This document shows positions 56,551 through 64,000 of a stretch of DNA of 64,000 nucleotides, piece after piece. Position numbers and translations under genes: made by a program. The first letter of the stretch is position 1. Each line of letters starts with the position of its first letter. The stretch comes from Lacinutrix himadriensis. Its GTDB lineage: Bacteria; Bacteroidota; Bacteroidia; Flavobacteriales; Flavobacteriaceae. The stretch covers positions 372,001-436,000 of the forward strand of contig NZ_LIQI01000027.1 of NCBI RefSeq assembly GCF_001418105.1, read 5' to 3'. Under the pieces are notes generated by a model that was given only the letters and a program-made list of their open reading frames with translations, was not told the origin of the DNA and did not search any database.

Positions 56551-56762
56551 TTAGTTACAACCACAGCCTCCGCCAGATTTACCTCCATTTGCTCCAGAAG
56601 CAGCTTCACGATAGACTTGAAAATTGGTTTCAAAACGATCTACTTTTTTTTGTGACAAATCCATATCTGGATCATTTATATACACTTTTTCATATTCCTT
56701 TACAGCAACACAAGAACTACATGAACTATAATTCCTATTACTAATAAGCCTTTTTTAATCAT
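56551..56762 (-). pseudogene. DUF4266 lipoprotein with single-base frameshift
   Basis: Start ATG (56762-56760) gives MIKKGLLVIGIIV; then the frame is lost. In another frame the typical DUF4266 body follows: SCSSCVAVKEYEKVYINDPD and MDLSQKKVDRFETNFQVYRE, with the conserved C-terminal GANGGKSGGGCGCN. Adding one T in GTTCATGT (about 56724) restores IVSCSSCVAV, a proper lipobox. The start overlaps the apbE stop by 8 bp. A 70-residue lipoprotein when intact. Confidence 0.75.
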
Positions 56763-57744
56763 GATTATTTTGCTTTAATTCTATGTGGTTGGATGTAATA
56801 ATTTTATTGTCACCATCAACAATAATACACTCTACATCTTTTAGTTGGTTTATAAAATCTAATCCTACTTCTACGCCCATTACAAAAACTGAAGTTGCCA
56901 AAGCATCTGCTAATTCTGCAGATTTAGTAAAAATGGAAACACTCAAAATCCCTTTACTTGGATAGCCTGTTCTAGGATCTATTATATGGGAATACAATTC
57001 TCCGTCAAAGGATACATATTTTTCATAATTACCAGAAGTCACTACAGCTTGATTATGAACTGGCAACCAAGAAAATACTTTGTTTTTATTTAAAGGATTT
57101 ACAATGGCAACCATCCAATCTTTATTATTTGGTTGTTTTCCCCATGCGTTTAAATCGCCAGACGCATTAATAATTCCTGCTTTCACTCCTTTGCTTTGCA
57201 ATAAAATCTTAGCTTTATCTGCGGCATACCCTTTACCAATGGCTCCAAAGCCAATTTTCATTCCCTTACGTTTTAAAAACACGGTTTGTTCTTTGTGATC
57301 TAAGAGAATGTTTTGATATCCTACTTTATCGACAGATTTCTTAATGATTTCTTCGGAAGGCATAGCCGTCATAGAACCATCAAACTTCCAAATTTTATCC
57401 ATAGAAGCATAACTAATATCAAAAGCACCACTAGTCAATTTTGAGATTTTTAAAGCACGTTCTATTAATTGAAACAATTCAGAAGCTACTTTTACAGGTG
57501 CAATTCCTGCTTGACTATTTATTAATGACGTTTGTGAGTTTTCATCCCAAGAGGAAATTAATTTTTCTATTCTTGAAATTTCTGCGACTGCAATATGAAT
57601 AGATTCTTCTCCTTCTTCTTTAGTATTTGCTACCACTGAAATATCAAAACGACTTCCCATTAGTTTCATAGTTTCCGAATAAACCTCTTGTGAAAAAGAA
57701 GATGAAAACACTAAAAAAGCTATTATGAAAAGTGAATTTTTCAA
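56755..57744 (-). CDS. apbE: FAD:protein FMN transferase (ApbE-like)
   Basis: 329 aa. Signal MKNSLFIIAFLVFSSSFSQ. Family marks: TMKLMGSRFDISV near the start, GFGAIGKGYAADKAKI, NASGDLNAWG, and HIIDPRTGYPSKG with the Mg-binding residues. It attaches FMN to a Thr/Ser of a periplasmic target protein. Starts 4 bp inside the thioredoxin-like gene, and the DUF4266 gene follows with overlap. Confidence 0.88.
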   Translation of the reverse strand: MKNSLFIIAFLVFSSSFSQEVYSETMKLMGSRFDISVVANTKEEGEESIHIAVAEISRIEKLISSWDENSQTSLINSQAGIAPVKVASELFQLIERALKISKLTSGAFDISYASMDKIWKFDGSMTAMPSEEIIKKSVDKVGYQNILLDHKEQTVFLKRKGMKIGFGAIGKGYAADKAKILLQSKGVKAGIINASGDLNAWGKQPNNKDWMVAIVNPLNKNKVFSWLPVHNQAVVTSGNYEKYVSFDGELYSHIIDPRTGYPSKGILSVSIFTKSAELADALATSVFVMGVEVGLDFINQLKDVECIIVDGDNKIITSNHIELKQNNHD

Positions 57745-58172
57745 AAGTTATTTAATTTATTAAAGTATTTTTTCGGAGTAGATTTTTCGTAACCAGAATT
57801 TCCTACAACTTCTCCTTTATCGTTTAAAACAACAACAAAAGGGAAATACCCATTAGGATTATACTTCTCTGCTAATTTATTATTGTGTGCTTGTAATTCT
57901 GGAGTTAATTTGTTTCCTTTTCGTTTTGGAAAATCTGCTTGTAGCATGACAAATTTATTTTTTGCCAAAGTTTGAAACTCTGCGGTACTCCAAACTTCTT
58001 TATCTAGTTTAATGCAAGGTGCACACCAATCGGATCCTTGAAAAACTAAAACTATTTTTTGATTGTTTTGCGTAGCTAACGCTTTGGCTTCGTCAAAATT
58101 TGTTAGCCATTCTTGTGCAAAGCTAGATACTGAAAAGAACAGCATAAAAGCGATAGCAATTATCTTTTTCAT
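57741..58172 (-). CDS. Thioredoxin-like secreted protein
   Basis: 143 aa from MKKIIAIAFMLFFSVSSFAQ (58172); an in-frame extension to 58244 has no function as it precedes a clean signal peptide. The active site is GSDWCAPCIKLDKEVW (CAPC, a CxxC redox pair), followed by FPFVVVLNDKG with the cis-Pro. It likely keeps thiols of the cluster's partner proteins reduced in the periplasm. Shares ATGA overlap with apbE. Confidence 0.82.
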   Translation of the reverse strand: MKKIIAIAFMLFFSVSSFAQEWLTNFDEAKALATQNNQKIVLVFQGSDWCAPCIKLDKEVWSTAEFQTLAKNKFVMLQADFPKRKGNKLTPELQAHNNKLAEKYNPNGYFPFVVVLNDKGEVVGNSGYEKSTPKKYFNKLNNF

Positions 58173-58258
58173 ATAACTGGATTTAATATGTAAATAAAGA
58201 AAAAAGTAAATACATATTTTGTAACAATAGTTACATAGTCGCAAAAAAATAAATAGCC

Positions 58259-59482
58259 TTACTCTATTAAATCGATATGTCTATCGTGATAGCCTAAAAG
58301 ATATAAAACACCATCTAATCCGATACTAGAAATAGAACTCTGCGCATTGTCTTTTACTGTAGGTTTGGCATGAAAAGCGATACCTAAACCAGCTAAACTT
58401 AGCATTGGTAGATCGTTTGCTCCATCACCAACAGCAATAGTCTGACTAATATCTATACCTTCTTTGATTGCGATTTCTTTAAGGTATTCAGCCTTTTTGT
58501 TTCCATCGACAATATCACCAAGATAACCCCCTGTTAACACACCATCTTTAATCTCTAATTGGTTGGCATACACATAATCCATACCTAATTCTTTTTGTAG
58601 GTAATGTCCAAAATAAGTAAAACCACCAGAAAGAATAGCCGTTTTAAACCCGTATTTTTTTAAGGTATCTATCAGTCTTTTTGCTCCTTTGGTTATTGGT
58701 AAATTAATGGCAACATCATGCAATACGTCTTCGCTTAAACCTTTAAGCAGCTTCATGCGTTGTATAAAACTTTCGTTAAAGTCGATTTCTCCTTGCATGG
58801 CAGATTCTGTAATCGCTTTCACTTCATCTCCAACACCTGCTAGCTCTGCAAGCTTATCAATAACTTCTGCCTGAATCAAAGTAGAATCCATATCAAAACA
58901 CACTAAACGTCTGTTACGTCTATAAATATTGTCTTCTTGAAAAGCAATATCTACATCTAAATCCCTAGAAATCTGCATGAATTTAGAAGCAAGGCCTTGT
59001 TTGTCTTGTATTTTTCCTCGAATAGATAGTTGGATAGATGCTCTAGGATACTCTTCCTGCATCACAAGTGAGGTACGACCTGTGAGTCTTTTTATAGCAT
59101 CAATATTTAAATTTTGTTCAGAGATCACTTTGGTCACTTCTGAAATTTGTTCTGCCGCCAATTTTTCACCTAAAACAGTAACGATATAACGATCTTTTCC
59201 TTGAAGGGAAACCCATTTTTCGTAATCTTCTAGAGATATTGGCGTAAATTTGGCGGTAACGCCAAGTTCGTAAGCTTTAAAAAGTAAATCTTTTAAAACT
59301 GCTGCTGATTTTTTTTTAGAACCAATTTCAAAAAGGAAACCTAAAGAAAGTGTATTATGAATGTTTGCTTGACCAATATCTAAAATCTTAGCTCCATAAT
59401 CTGCTAAAACACCTGTTAAACTTGAAGTTAGTCCTGGTTTGTCTGGTCCAGAAATGTTTAATAAAAAAATTTCGTTGGTCAT
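58259..59482 (-). CDS. serB: Phosphoserine phosphatase with N-terminal ACT domains
   Basis: 407 aa. Residues 1-90 and ~97-175 look like two ACT domains (FLLNISGPDKPGLTSSLTG). The HAD catalytic motif is FDMDSTLIQAE (D197 nucleophile, D199 acid), followed by LSGGFTYFG and GDGANDLPMLSLAG. It hydrolyses O-phosphoserine to serine; the ACT domains would bind an amino acid. Confidence 0.92.
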   Translation of the reverse strand: MTNEIFLLNISGPDKPGLTSSLTGVLADYGAKILDIGQANIHNTLSLGFLFEIGSKKKSAAVLKDLLFKAYELGVTAKFTPISLEDYEKWVSLQGKDRYIVTVLGEKLAAEQISEVTKVISEQNLNIDAIKRLTGRTSLVMQEEYPRASIQLSIRGKIQDKQGLASKFMQISRDLDVDIAFQEDNIYRRNRRLVCFDMDSTLIQAEVIDKLAELAGVGDEVKAITESAMQGEIDFNESFIQRMKLLKGLSEDVLHDVAINLPITKGAKRLIDTLKKYGFKTAILSGGFTYFGHYLQKELGMDYVYANQLEIKDGVLTGGYLGDIVDGNKKAEYLKEIAIKEGIDISQTIAVGDGANDLPMLSLAGLGIAFHAKPTVKDNAQSSISSIGLDGVLYLLGYHDRHIDLIE

Positions 59483-59504
59483 GCTTACTGTTTATTTACT
59501 ATAC

Positions 59505-59990
59505 TTAATTTAAAAATCTACTATGCCAACTTTCGCTAGCAGGAACCTCCCAATTTTCTTTAAATTCGGCAACCGTGTTTATTAGATTATTAAAAACAAT
59601 CGTGTTTTTAGAAACCGCTTTATCTTTAGCCATTTTTCTAAAATCGGTTAACGTCTTGTATGCAATGAATTCTCCTTGCTTGTAGGAAACATTCATTTTA
59701 TCCATTAAATCTACGTTGTATTCCTTTTCTAATTGTTGAATAAAATGAACAGACGCATCAATAGAACAGCCTGTTGCATTATTCATGTCTTGGTTTAAAC
59801 CAATAACAATAAATCGCTTATAAACAATTTGATGTCCAGCTTGTAGATCTGCACCATGCGCTGCCCAGTTTTCGACAAATATATTTAGCTTATTTGAAAT
59901 TTCTTCTATTTCTTGTTCGGAAAAAGAACGGTTTGCTTGGTAGATCCAAACACGAGATTCTTCTGGTAATGTATTAAAGTCTACTAGCAT
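59505..59990 (-). CDS. Conserved Bacteroidota protein, often labelled 'ABC transporter ATPase'
   Basis: 161 aa. No Walker motif is present, so the common name is not supported. EESRVWIYQANRSFSEQEIEEI and VENWAAHGADL, then a long C-terminal part with SESWHSRFLN are conserved in this flavobacterial family. 22 bp upstream of serB on the same strand. Confidence 0.6.
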   Translation of the reverse strand: MLVDFNTLPEESRVWIYQANRSFSEQEIEEISNKLNIFVENWAAHGADLQAGHQIVYKRFIVIGLNQDMNNATGCSIDASVHFIQQLEKEYNVDLMDKMNVSYKQGEFIAYKTLTDFRKMAKDKAVSKNTIVFNNLINTVAEFKENWEVPASESWHSRFLN

Positions 59991-60062
59991 TTTTTTTTGA
60001 TAAATGAATATGAATGAACGATTGCTGATTTTATACTATTGCTCTCGTAATAATTATTAGTC

Positions 60063-60854
60063 TTATAAATTCTGTGAACTTGCAATTAACTCTGCAATAT
60101 CCATCACTTTTATTTGTGCTTCTTTTTCTTTTACTTTAACACCATCGGACATCATAGTCATGCAATACGGACAAGCCGTTGCAATAATATCTGGATTGGT
60201 TTTTAATGCATCTTCTGTACGAAGCTCATTAATGTCTTTATCTCCTTTTTCAGGTTCTTTAAACATTTGTGCTCCTCCTGCTCCGCAACATAAAGCGGTT
60301 GCTTTACTACGTTTCATTTCTACTAAATTGGCATTTAGTGCACTTAAAACATCTCTTGGCGCATCATATTCAGAATTTGCTCTACCCAAGTAACAAGGAT
60401 CATGAAAGGTGATTTGTTTTCCTTTATAATCGCTTTCTTTGATATCTAATTTTTTGGAATCTATTAATTGCTTAATAAATTGCGTGTGGTGCATCACTTC
60501 GTATGTACCACCTAAACCAGGATATTCGTTTTTTAAACAGTTAAAAGAGTGTGGATCGCAAGTTACAATGCGTTTCACTTCATACATATTTAAAATCTCG
60601 ATATTCATCATGGCTTGCATTTGAAACAAGAATTCGTTTCCTGCTCTTTTTGCTAAATCACCTGTAGCGCTTTCTTCGGTACCTAGAACTCCAAAATTAA
60701 CGCCTGCTTTGTTTAATATTTTCACAAATGCTTTGGTGATTTTTTTTGCTCTATCATCATAACTCCCAGCAGAACCAACCCAGAATAAGATATCTGGTGT
60801 TTTACCTGCTGCCATTAATTCTGCCATTGTTGGCACGTTAAGTTGTTCGCTCAT
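60063..60854 (-). CDS. CCG-domain (HdrB-like) Fe-S electron-transfer protein
   Basis: 263 aa. Two CCG-type cysteine clusters: CDPHSFNCLKNEYPGLGG...CYLGRANSEYDAPR and CCGAGGAQMFKEPEKG...CPYCMTMM. These bind the [4Fe-4S] pair of the HdrB/GlpC family. It very probably forms a complex with the membrane Fe-S protein encoded upstream (61088-62401). Confidence 0.8.
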   Translation of the reverse strand: MSEQLNVPTMAELMAAGKTPDILFWVGSAGSYDDRAKKITKAFVKILNKAGVNFGVLGTEESATGDLAKRAGNEFLFQMQAMMNIEILNMYEVKRIVTCDPHSFNCLKNEYPGLGGTYEVMHHTQFIKQLIDSKKLDIKESDYKGKQITFHDPCYLGRANSEYDAPRDVLSALNANLVEMKRSKATALCCGAGGAQMFKEPEKGDKDINELRTEDALKTNPDIIATACPYCMTMMSDGVKVKEKEAQIKVMDIAELIASSQNL

Positions 60855-60899
60855 TATTTTAGCTTTTAGCTATTGGCATTTCGCCTTTAGCATGTGAAA

Positions 60900-61087
60900 C
60901 TTGTTCTTTATTTTTACTAACACTTCTCGTATTTCGAGATACTTTCGTTACTGAAAGACTGCGTTAGGGATTGAGGCATTTGTTGAAGCTCTTTTTTGTT
61001 TTTCTCAAAAAAAGCGACTGCCGAAAGCGCGACCCTTGCGGTAACGCCCAACTACGCTAAAGCTTTGTTGGACACGCCTAAATTATT
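60900..61087. repeat. Long dispersed intergenic repeat (REP-like)
   Basis: Between the CCG gene and its upstream partner: TATTTCGAGATACTTTCGTTACTGAAAGACTGCGTTAGGGATTGAGG, then AAAAAAGCGACTGCCGAAAGCGCGACCCTTGCGGTAACGCCC and AGCTTTGTTGGACACGCC. It has hairpin-like arms (TCTCGTATTTCGAGA). I recognise similar wording from other Flavobacteriaceae gaps. Carries no gene. Confidence 0.5.
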
Positions 61088-62401
61088 TTACTCGTCTTTC
61101 CAGTTTAATCTATCCTGTTGGTTGTAAGGCCAAGGTGCTCCGTTGTTTTCAATATTGGTCATCATATTGTTCAACTCTGTTGGCGCATCACTTTTTTCCA
61201 TCACCAAATAACGACGCATCTCGATAATGATCGACAATGGATCGATACTTACCGGACAAGCCTCTACACAAGCGTTACAACTGGTACATGCCCAAATTTC
61301 TTCGTTAGTGATATAGTCACCAAGTAATTGCTTACCATCGTCTTTAAACTCGCCGTTGTTTGCATCTATGTTTTTCCCAACTTCTTCCAGACGATCTCTG
61401 GTATCCATCATGATTTTTCTAGGCGAAAGCTTTTTACCTGTTAGGTTTGCAGGACATTCGCTGGTGCATCGTCCGCATTCTGTACATGTGTATGCATTTA
61501 GTAATTGTACCCAAGATAAATCTTGCACATCACTTGCTCCAAATTTTGCCGGCATTTCGTCTTCTGCTCCTTCTGGTGCTGCTGCAAATGGATCTGCATC
61601 TGGATCCATCATCATTTTTACTTCTGCAGTAACAGATGCTAAATTATTTAGTTCTCCTTTATTATTTACACGTCCGTAAAAAGTATTTGGAAACGCTAAA
61701 AGAATATGTAAATGCTTCGAAAAGTATAGGTAATTTAAAAAAGTTAAGATTCCAACAATGTGTAACCACCAAGCTGCTCTTTCTATGATATGCACGGTAC
61801 TTTCTGCCATTCCAGAAAATAAAGGCGCTATAAATTGACTGATGATATTTCCAGAATTTGCTTCTTGAAAATGAAGATCGGTAGCATTCATAACTAAGAA
61901 TAGCGTCATTAATACCATTTCGAAATACAGAATGATATTTCCATCGCTTTTTGGCCAACCTTTCATTTCCGGTTTCCAGAAACGCGCTAATTTTATAATG
62001 TTTCTTCTTATCCAGAATACAATAACAGCAACAAGTACAAGTACTGCAAGAATCTCGAAAGTCCCAATTAAAAAACCATATACTGCTTCTGGTAAAACGC
62101 TAGAAAAAATACGATGTGTACCAAAAAGTCCATCAATTATAATTTCTAATACTTCAATGTTTATTATTACAAAACCTACGTATACTACAACATGCAAAAA
62201 TCCAGAAACCGGACGCTTCACCATTTTACTTTGTCCTAAAGCAATGTTAGCCATGTTTTTCCAACGTTGTGATTTATTATCACTAACATCTACATCTTGC
62301 CCTAACTTTATATTACGAACAAGTTTTTTTACATTTTTTGCAAAAAAGCCAAAGCCTACAATTAGTGCAATGGCAAATATTATATTTGGTAAGTAATTCA
62401 T
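61088..62401 (-). CDS. Membrane-anchored 4Fe-4S ferredoxin oxidoreductase (HdrE/NarI-C-like)
   Basis: 437 aa. Five or so N-terminal helices (FAIALIVGFGFFAKNV, SGFLHVVVYVGFVIINIEV) hold the NarI-type quinone site; then two 4Fe-4S motifs CTECGRCTSECP and CTSCNACVEACP near residues 308-385. The electrons pass to the CCG-domain protein. Gene neighbourhood: mce gene upstream by 12 bp and CCG gene downstream. Confidence 0.82.
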   Translation of the reverse strand: MNYLPNIIFAIALIVGFGFFAKNVKKLVRNIKLGQDVDVSDNKSQRWKNMANIALGQSKMVKRPVSGFLHVVVYVGFVIINIEVLEIIIDGLFGTHRIFSSVLPEAVYGFLIGTFEILAVLVLVAVIVFWIRRNIIKLARFWKPEMKGWPKSDGNIILYFEMVLMTLFLVMNATDLHFQEANSGNIISQFIAPLFSGMAESTVHIIERAAWWLHIVGILTFLNYLYFSKHLHILLAFPNTFYGRVNNKGELNNLASVTAEVKMMMDPDADPFAAAPEGAEDEMPAKFGASDVQDLSWVQLLNAYTCTECGRCTSECPANLTGKKLSPRKIMMDTRDRLEEVGKNIDANNGEFKDDGKQLLGDYITNEEIWACTSCNACVEACPVSIDPLSIIIEMRRYLVMEKSDAPTELNNMMTNIENNGAPWPYNQQDRLNWKDE

Positions 62402-62413
62402 GTATAGGTTGGT

Positions 62414-63361
62414 TTATTGTCTTTCGCTTTCTGGTTTAATATATCCTTCTTTATTGTTTTTCCCGAAAACGGATACTTTAATATATCTACTTGGATTTAA
62501 TTTAAAGTCTTGTAATAATTCTTGTAGTTGTTGTGATGCTACTTCTAAGTTGGTATACAACTCGTCATCTGTAAGTAGTTTACCAAGCGTACCTTCTCCT
62601 TTATCTAAATCGGATAAAAGCGTATTTACATTCAGTAATGTTTGGTCTAAGGTTTTTACGGTTTTAGATAATTCTACATCTTTTAAATCTTCGGAAAGCG
62701 CTCCTAAATCTTTACTTACTTTATCAAAATTAGAAAGCATAGAAGTAAGCGTTTCATCATTTTTAGCAATTAAAGAATTGAAAGAATAGGATAATGTTTT
62801 AAAGGATTTTATAGTCGTATTTAATTCGCCAATGGCATTTTTCAAGCCTTTTTCGGAATCGTCTTCTACTAATCTATTTAAACTGATTAAAAGAGAATCT
62901 GCAGATTCTAAAGTACCATCTAATCCAGAACTCAATCCAGAAAAGTTGCTTGTTAGGCTTTTTACAAGACCTTCTTCTACTTCCGATTGTAAGAAATCAC
63001 CAGATTTTGCAGGCGTTCCTCCTTCCACAGGAATAATTGCAATTCCGTTTCCTCCCATCAAACCTAATTCATAAAGGCGCATTTTACTGTCTTTAGAGAA
63101 TTTTAGATCTTTATCAATAGTAAAAGCAACTCGTGTTTTTCCAGATTCAAAATCATATTTAATGCTATTTATTTTACCTACATTATTTCCTTTAATAGTA
63201 ACAGGAGATGAAGGTGTTAGTGCATTATAATCAAATTCTGTGTAGAATTCATTTTTGGGTTGAAAGATATTTATTCCTTTCAAATAATTGATACCTATTA
63301 TAAGGAATACGATTCCTAATATAACAAGTATGGCAGTTTTAACTTCTCTAGATAACTTCAA
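62414..63361 (-). CDS. MlaD/MCE-family lipid-transport protein
   Basis: 315 aa. N-terminal transmembrane anchor (AILVILGIVFLIIGINYLKG) then the MCE domain (FYTEFDYNALTPSSPVTIKGNNVGKIN, residues ~40-115) and a long helical tail with heptad-like repeats (DKVSKDLGALSEDLKDVELSKTV). These rings shuttle phospholipids between membranes. No MlaE/MlaF partner is in the window. Confidence 0.85.
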   Translation of the reverse strand: MKLSREVKTAILVILGIVFLIIGINYLKGINIFQPKNEFYTEFDYNALTPSSPVTIKGNNVGKINSIKYDFESGKTRVAFTIDKDLKFSKDSKMRLYELGLMGGNGIAIIPVEGGTPAKSGDFLQSEVEEGLVKSLTSNFSGLSSGLDGTLESADSLLISLNRLVEDDSEKGLKNAIGELNTTIKSFKTLSYSFNSLIAKNDETLTSMLSNFDKVSKDLGALSEDLKDVELSKTVKTLDQTLLNVNTLLSDLDKGEGTLGKLLTDDELYTNLEVASQQLQELLQDFKLNPSRYIKVSVFGKNNKEGYIKPESERQ

Positions 63362-63416
63362 CGTTTATTGGATTGGTTATGAAACAAAATTAGAAATAAA
63401 TTTACAAAGAACGACT

Positions 63417-64000
63417 CTAATTAGCACTTGTTTTTAAGGCTTGGTCTAGTGTAATTTTTTTCCCTTCTTTAAAAGCGACTAAAAAACAGGAAGCATATCC
63501 TCTCTTTTTAGCGTTGACTTGCAATTGTTTCGCTTTAGTGTAATCGGATGTGTAGCCGTGAAAATATTTATAAAGGTTCCCTTCTTTTTCTCTAGAAAGA
63601 TCGGTTAAACCTTTAAAATTATATGCTTTTAGTGCCAGTTTTCTAGAACTAGCAGCGATTTGCACTCTAAAAACGACATCTTCAAAGATTTGCTCATGCT
63701 CCTTATTAGTAACACTTGGAAACTCTTCTTGCGGTGTAAAAACAAAAGCACCTATATTTTGGTCTAATGTAGCTTTGTAATCTGTAATAGCATCACTAAT
63801 AGATTTCGATATTTCTTGTTGTCCTTTAGAAGAGTTTAAATATTTACCTTCGGAATTATTCGTAATAAAACCAGTTTCAATAAGTACACTAGGCATATAG
63901 GTATTATGTAACACCCAAAGACTAATTTGCTTTACGCCTCTACTTTTTCTTTTTAATTTGTTTTGAAAGCTTTTCTCTACCAAATCTGCAAGCATGATAC
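63417..64000 (-). CDS. N-acetylmuramoyl-L-alanine amidase (Amidase_3), 5' truncated at the window edge
   Basis: The frame is open across the right edge, so the start lies beyond 64000. Visible: LADLVEKSFQNKL, MPSVLIETGFITNNSEGKYL (E of the Zn site) and the end of the amidase domain, then a SPOR-like C-terminal repeat (VFRVQIAASSRKLALKAYNF). It cleaves peptide side chains from peptidoglycan at septation. The gene directly precedes the MCE gene (55-bp gap). Confidence 0.85.
   Translation of the reverse strand, partial: IMLADLVEKSFQNKLKRKSRGVKQISLWVLHNTYMPSVLIETGFITNNSEGKYLNSSKGQQEISKSISDAITDYKATLDQNIGAFVFTPQEEFPSVTNKEHEQIFEDVVFRVQIAASSRKLALKAYNFKGLTDLSREKEGNLYKYFHGYTSDYTKAKQLQVNAKKRGYASCFLVAFKEGKKITLDQALKTSAN

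Noticed and set aside
59505-59990. Function as an ABC transporter ATPase
   Set aside because: There is no Walker A, Walker B or signature motif in the 161 residues.

Overview
The window is about 35% G+C chromosomal DNA from a member of the Bacteroidota, almost certainly a marine-type Flavobacteriaceae. Supporting signs are promoter -7 boxes of the TAnnTTTG type, lack of Shine-Dalgarno signals, many short 'SC' lipoproteins, a fused branched-chain/2-oxo-acid dehydrogenase E1, bacillithiol synthesis (BshA), YciH/SUI1, DUF6090 and DUF3570 families, and a mutS2 gene lacking an Smr domain. No rRNA, tRNA, phage, transposase or CRISPR array was seen.

Layout. 1-8.6 kb: end of an MscS-type channel, cold-shock protein, serine/threonine dehydratase-like enzyme, topoisomerase III and a DEAD/DEAH helicase. 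8.8-9.3 kb: three tandem microprotein genes (29, 28 and 44 aa) ending at a clear terminator. 9.5-19.3 kb: orphan ExbD, prolyl oligopeptidase lipoprotein, E1 dehydrogenase and a divergent 2OG-Fe(II) oxygenase, then a compact block (SUI1, DUF1835, nucleoside phosphorylase, a cytosolic solute-binding-like protein). 19.4-25.1 kb: a small membrane protein overlapping ung, then YfcC-type and PiT-like transporters.

25.1-34.2 kb is the striking part: an array of same-strand genes separated by 120-280 bp structured repeats. At five units the first bases of the unit (GTT plus about 6-12 unit-specific bases) are the reverse complement of bases lying just after that unit's own stop codon (for example GTTGCCTACA...TGTAGGCAAC and GTTGGCGGTAATTAA...TTAACTACCGCCAAC). 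This is the logic of integron gene cassettes with attC sites, but no integrase is present in the window. Three of the eight genes are broken: a (CAAA)4 frameshift in a DUF6090 gene, an AT-repeat frameshift in a LamG-like gene, and an in-frame TAA in a uracil-DNA-glycosylase-like gene. Passengers include an amidohydrolase, a VOC protein, a DmpA-type peptidase and a DUF1624 acyltransferase-like protein.

35-64 kb: core and household genes: MutS2, DCC-family protein, a rhodanese-TerB fusion, a DAACS symporter, chorismate synthase, an LpxH-like phosphoesterase, a giant FAD/Fe-S oxidoreductase, BshA, a GH3-beta-lactamase fusion (frameshifted), the thioredoxin-ApbE-DUF4266-DUF3570 cluster (DUF4266 frameshifted), SerB, and an Fe-S electron-transfer pair next to an MCE protein and an amidase that runs off the right edge. 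Short dispersed elements (GCTTTCGCGGAA family; TGCTGAGCGCAGTCGAAG family) sit in several intergenic gaps.
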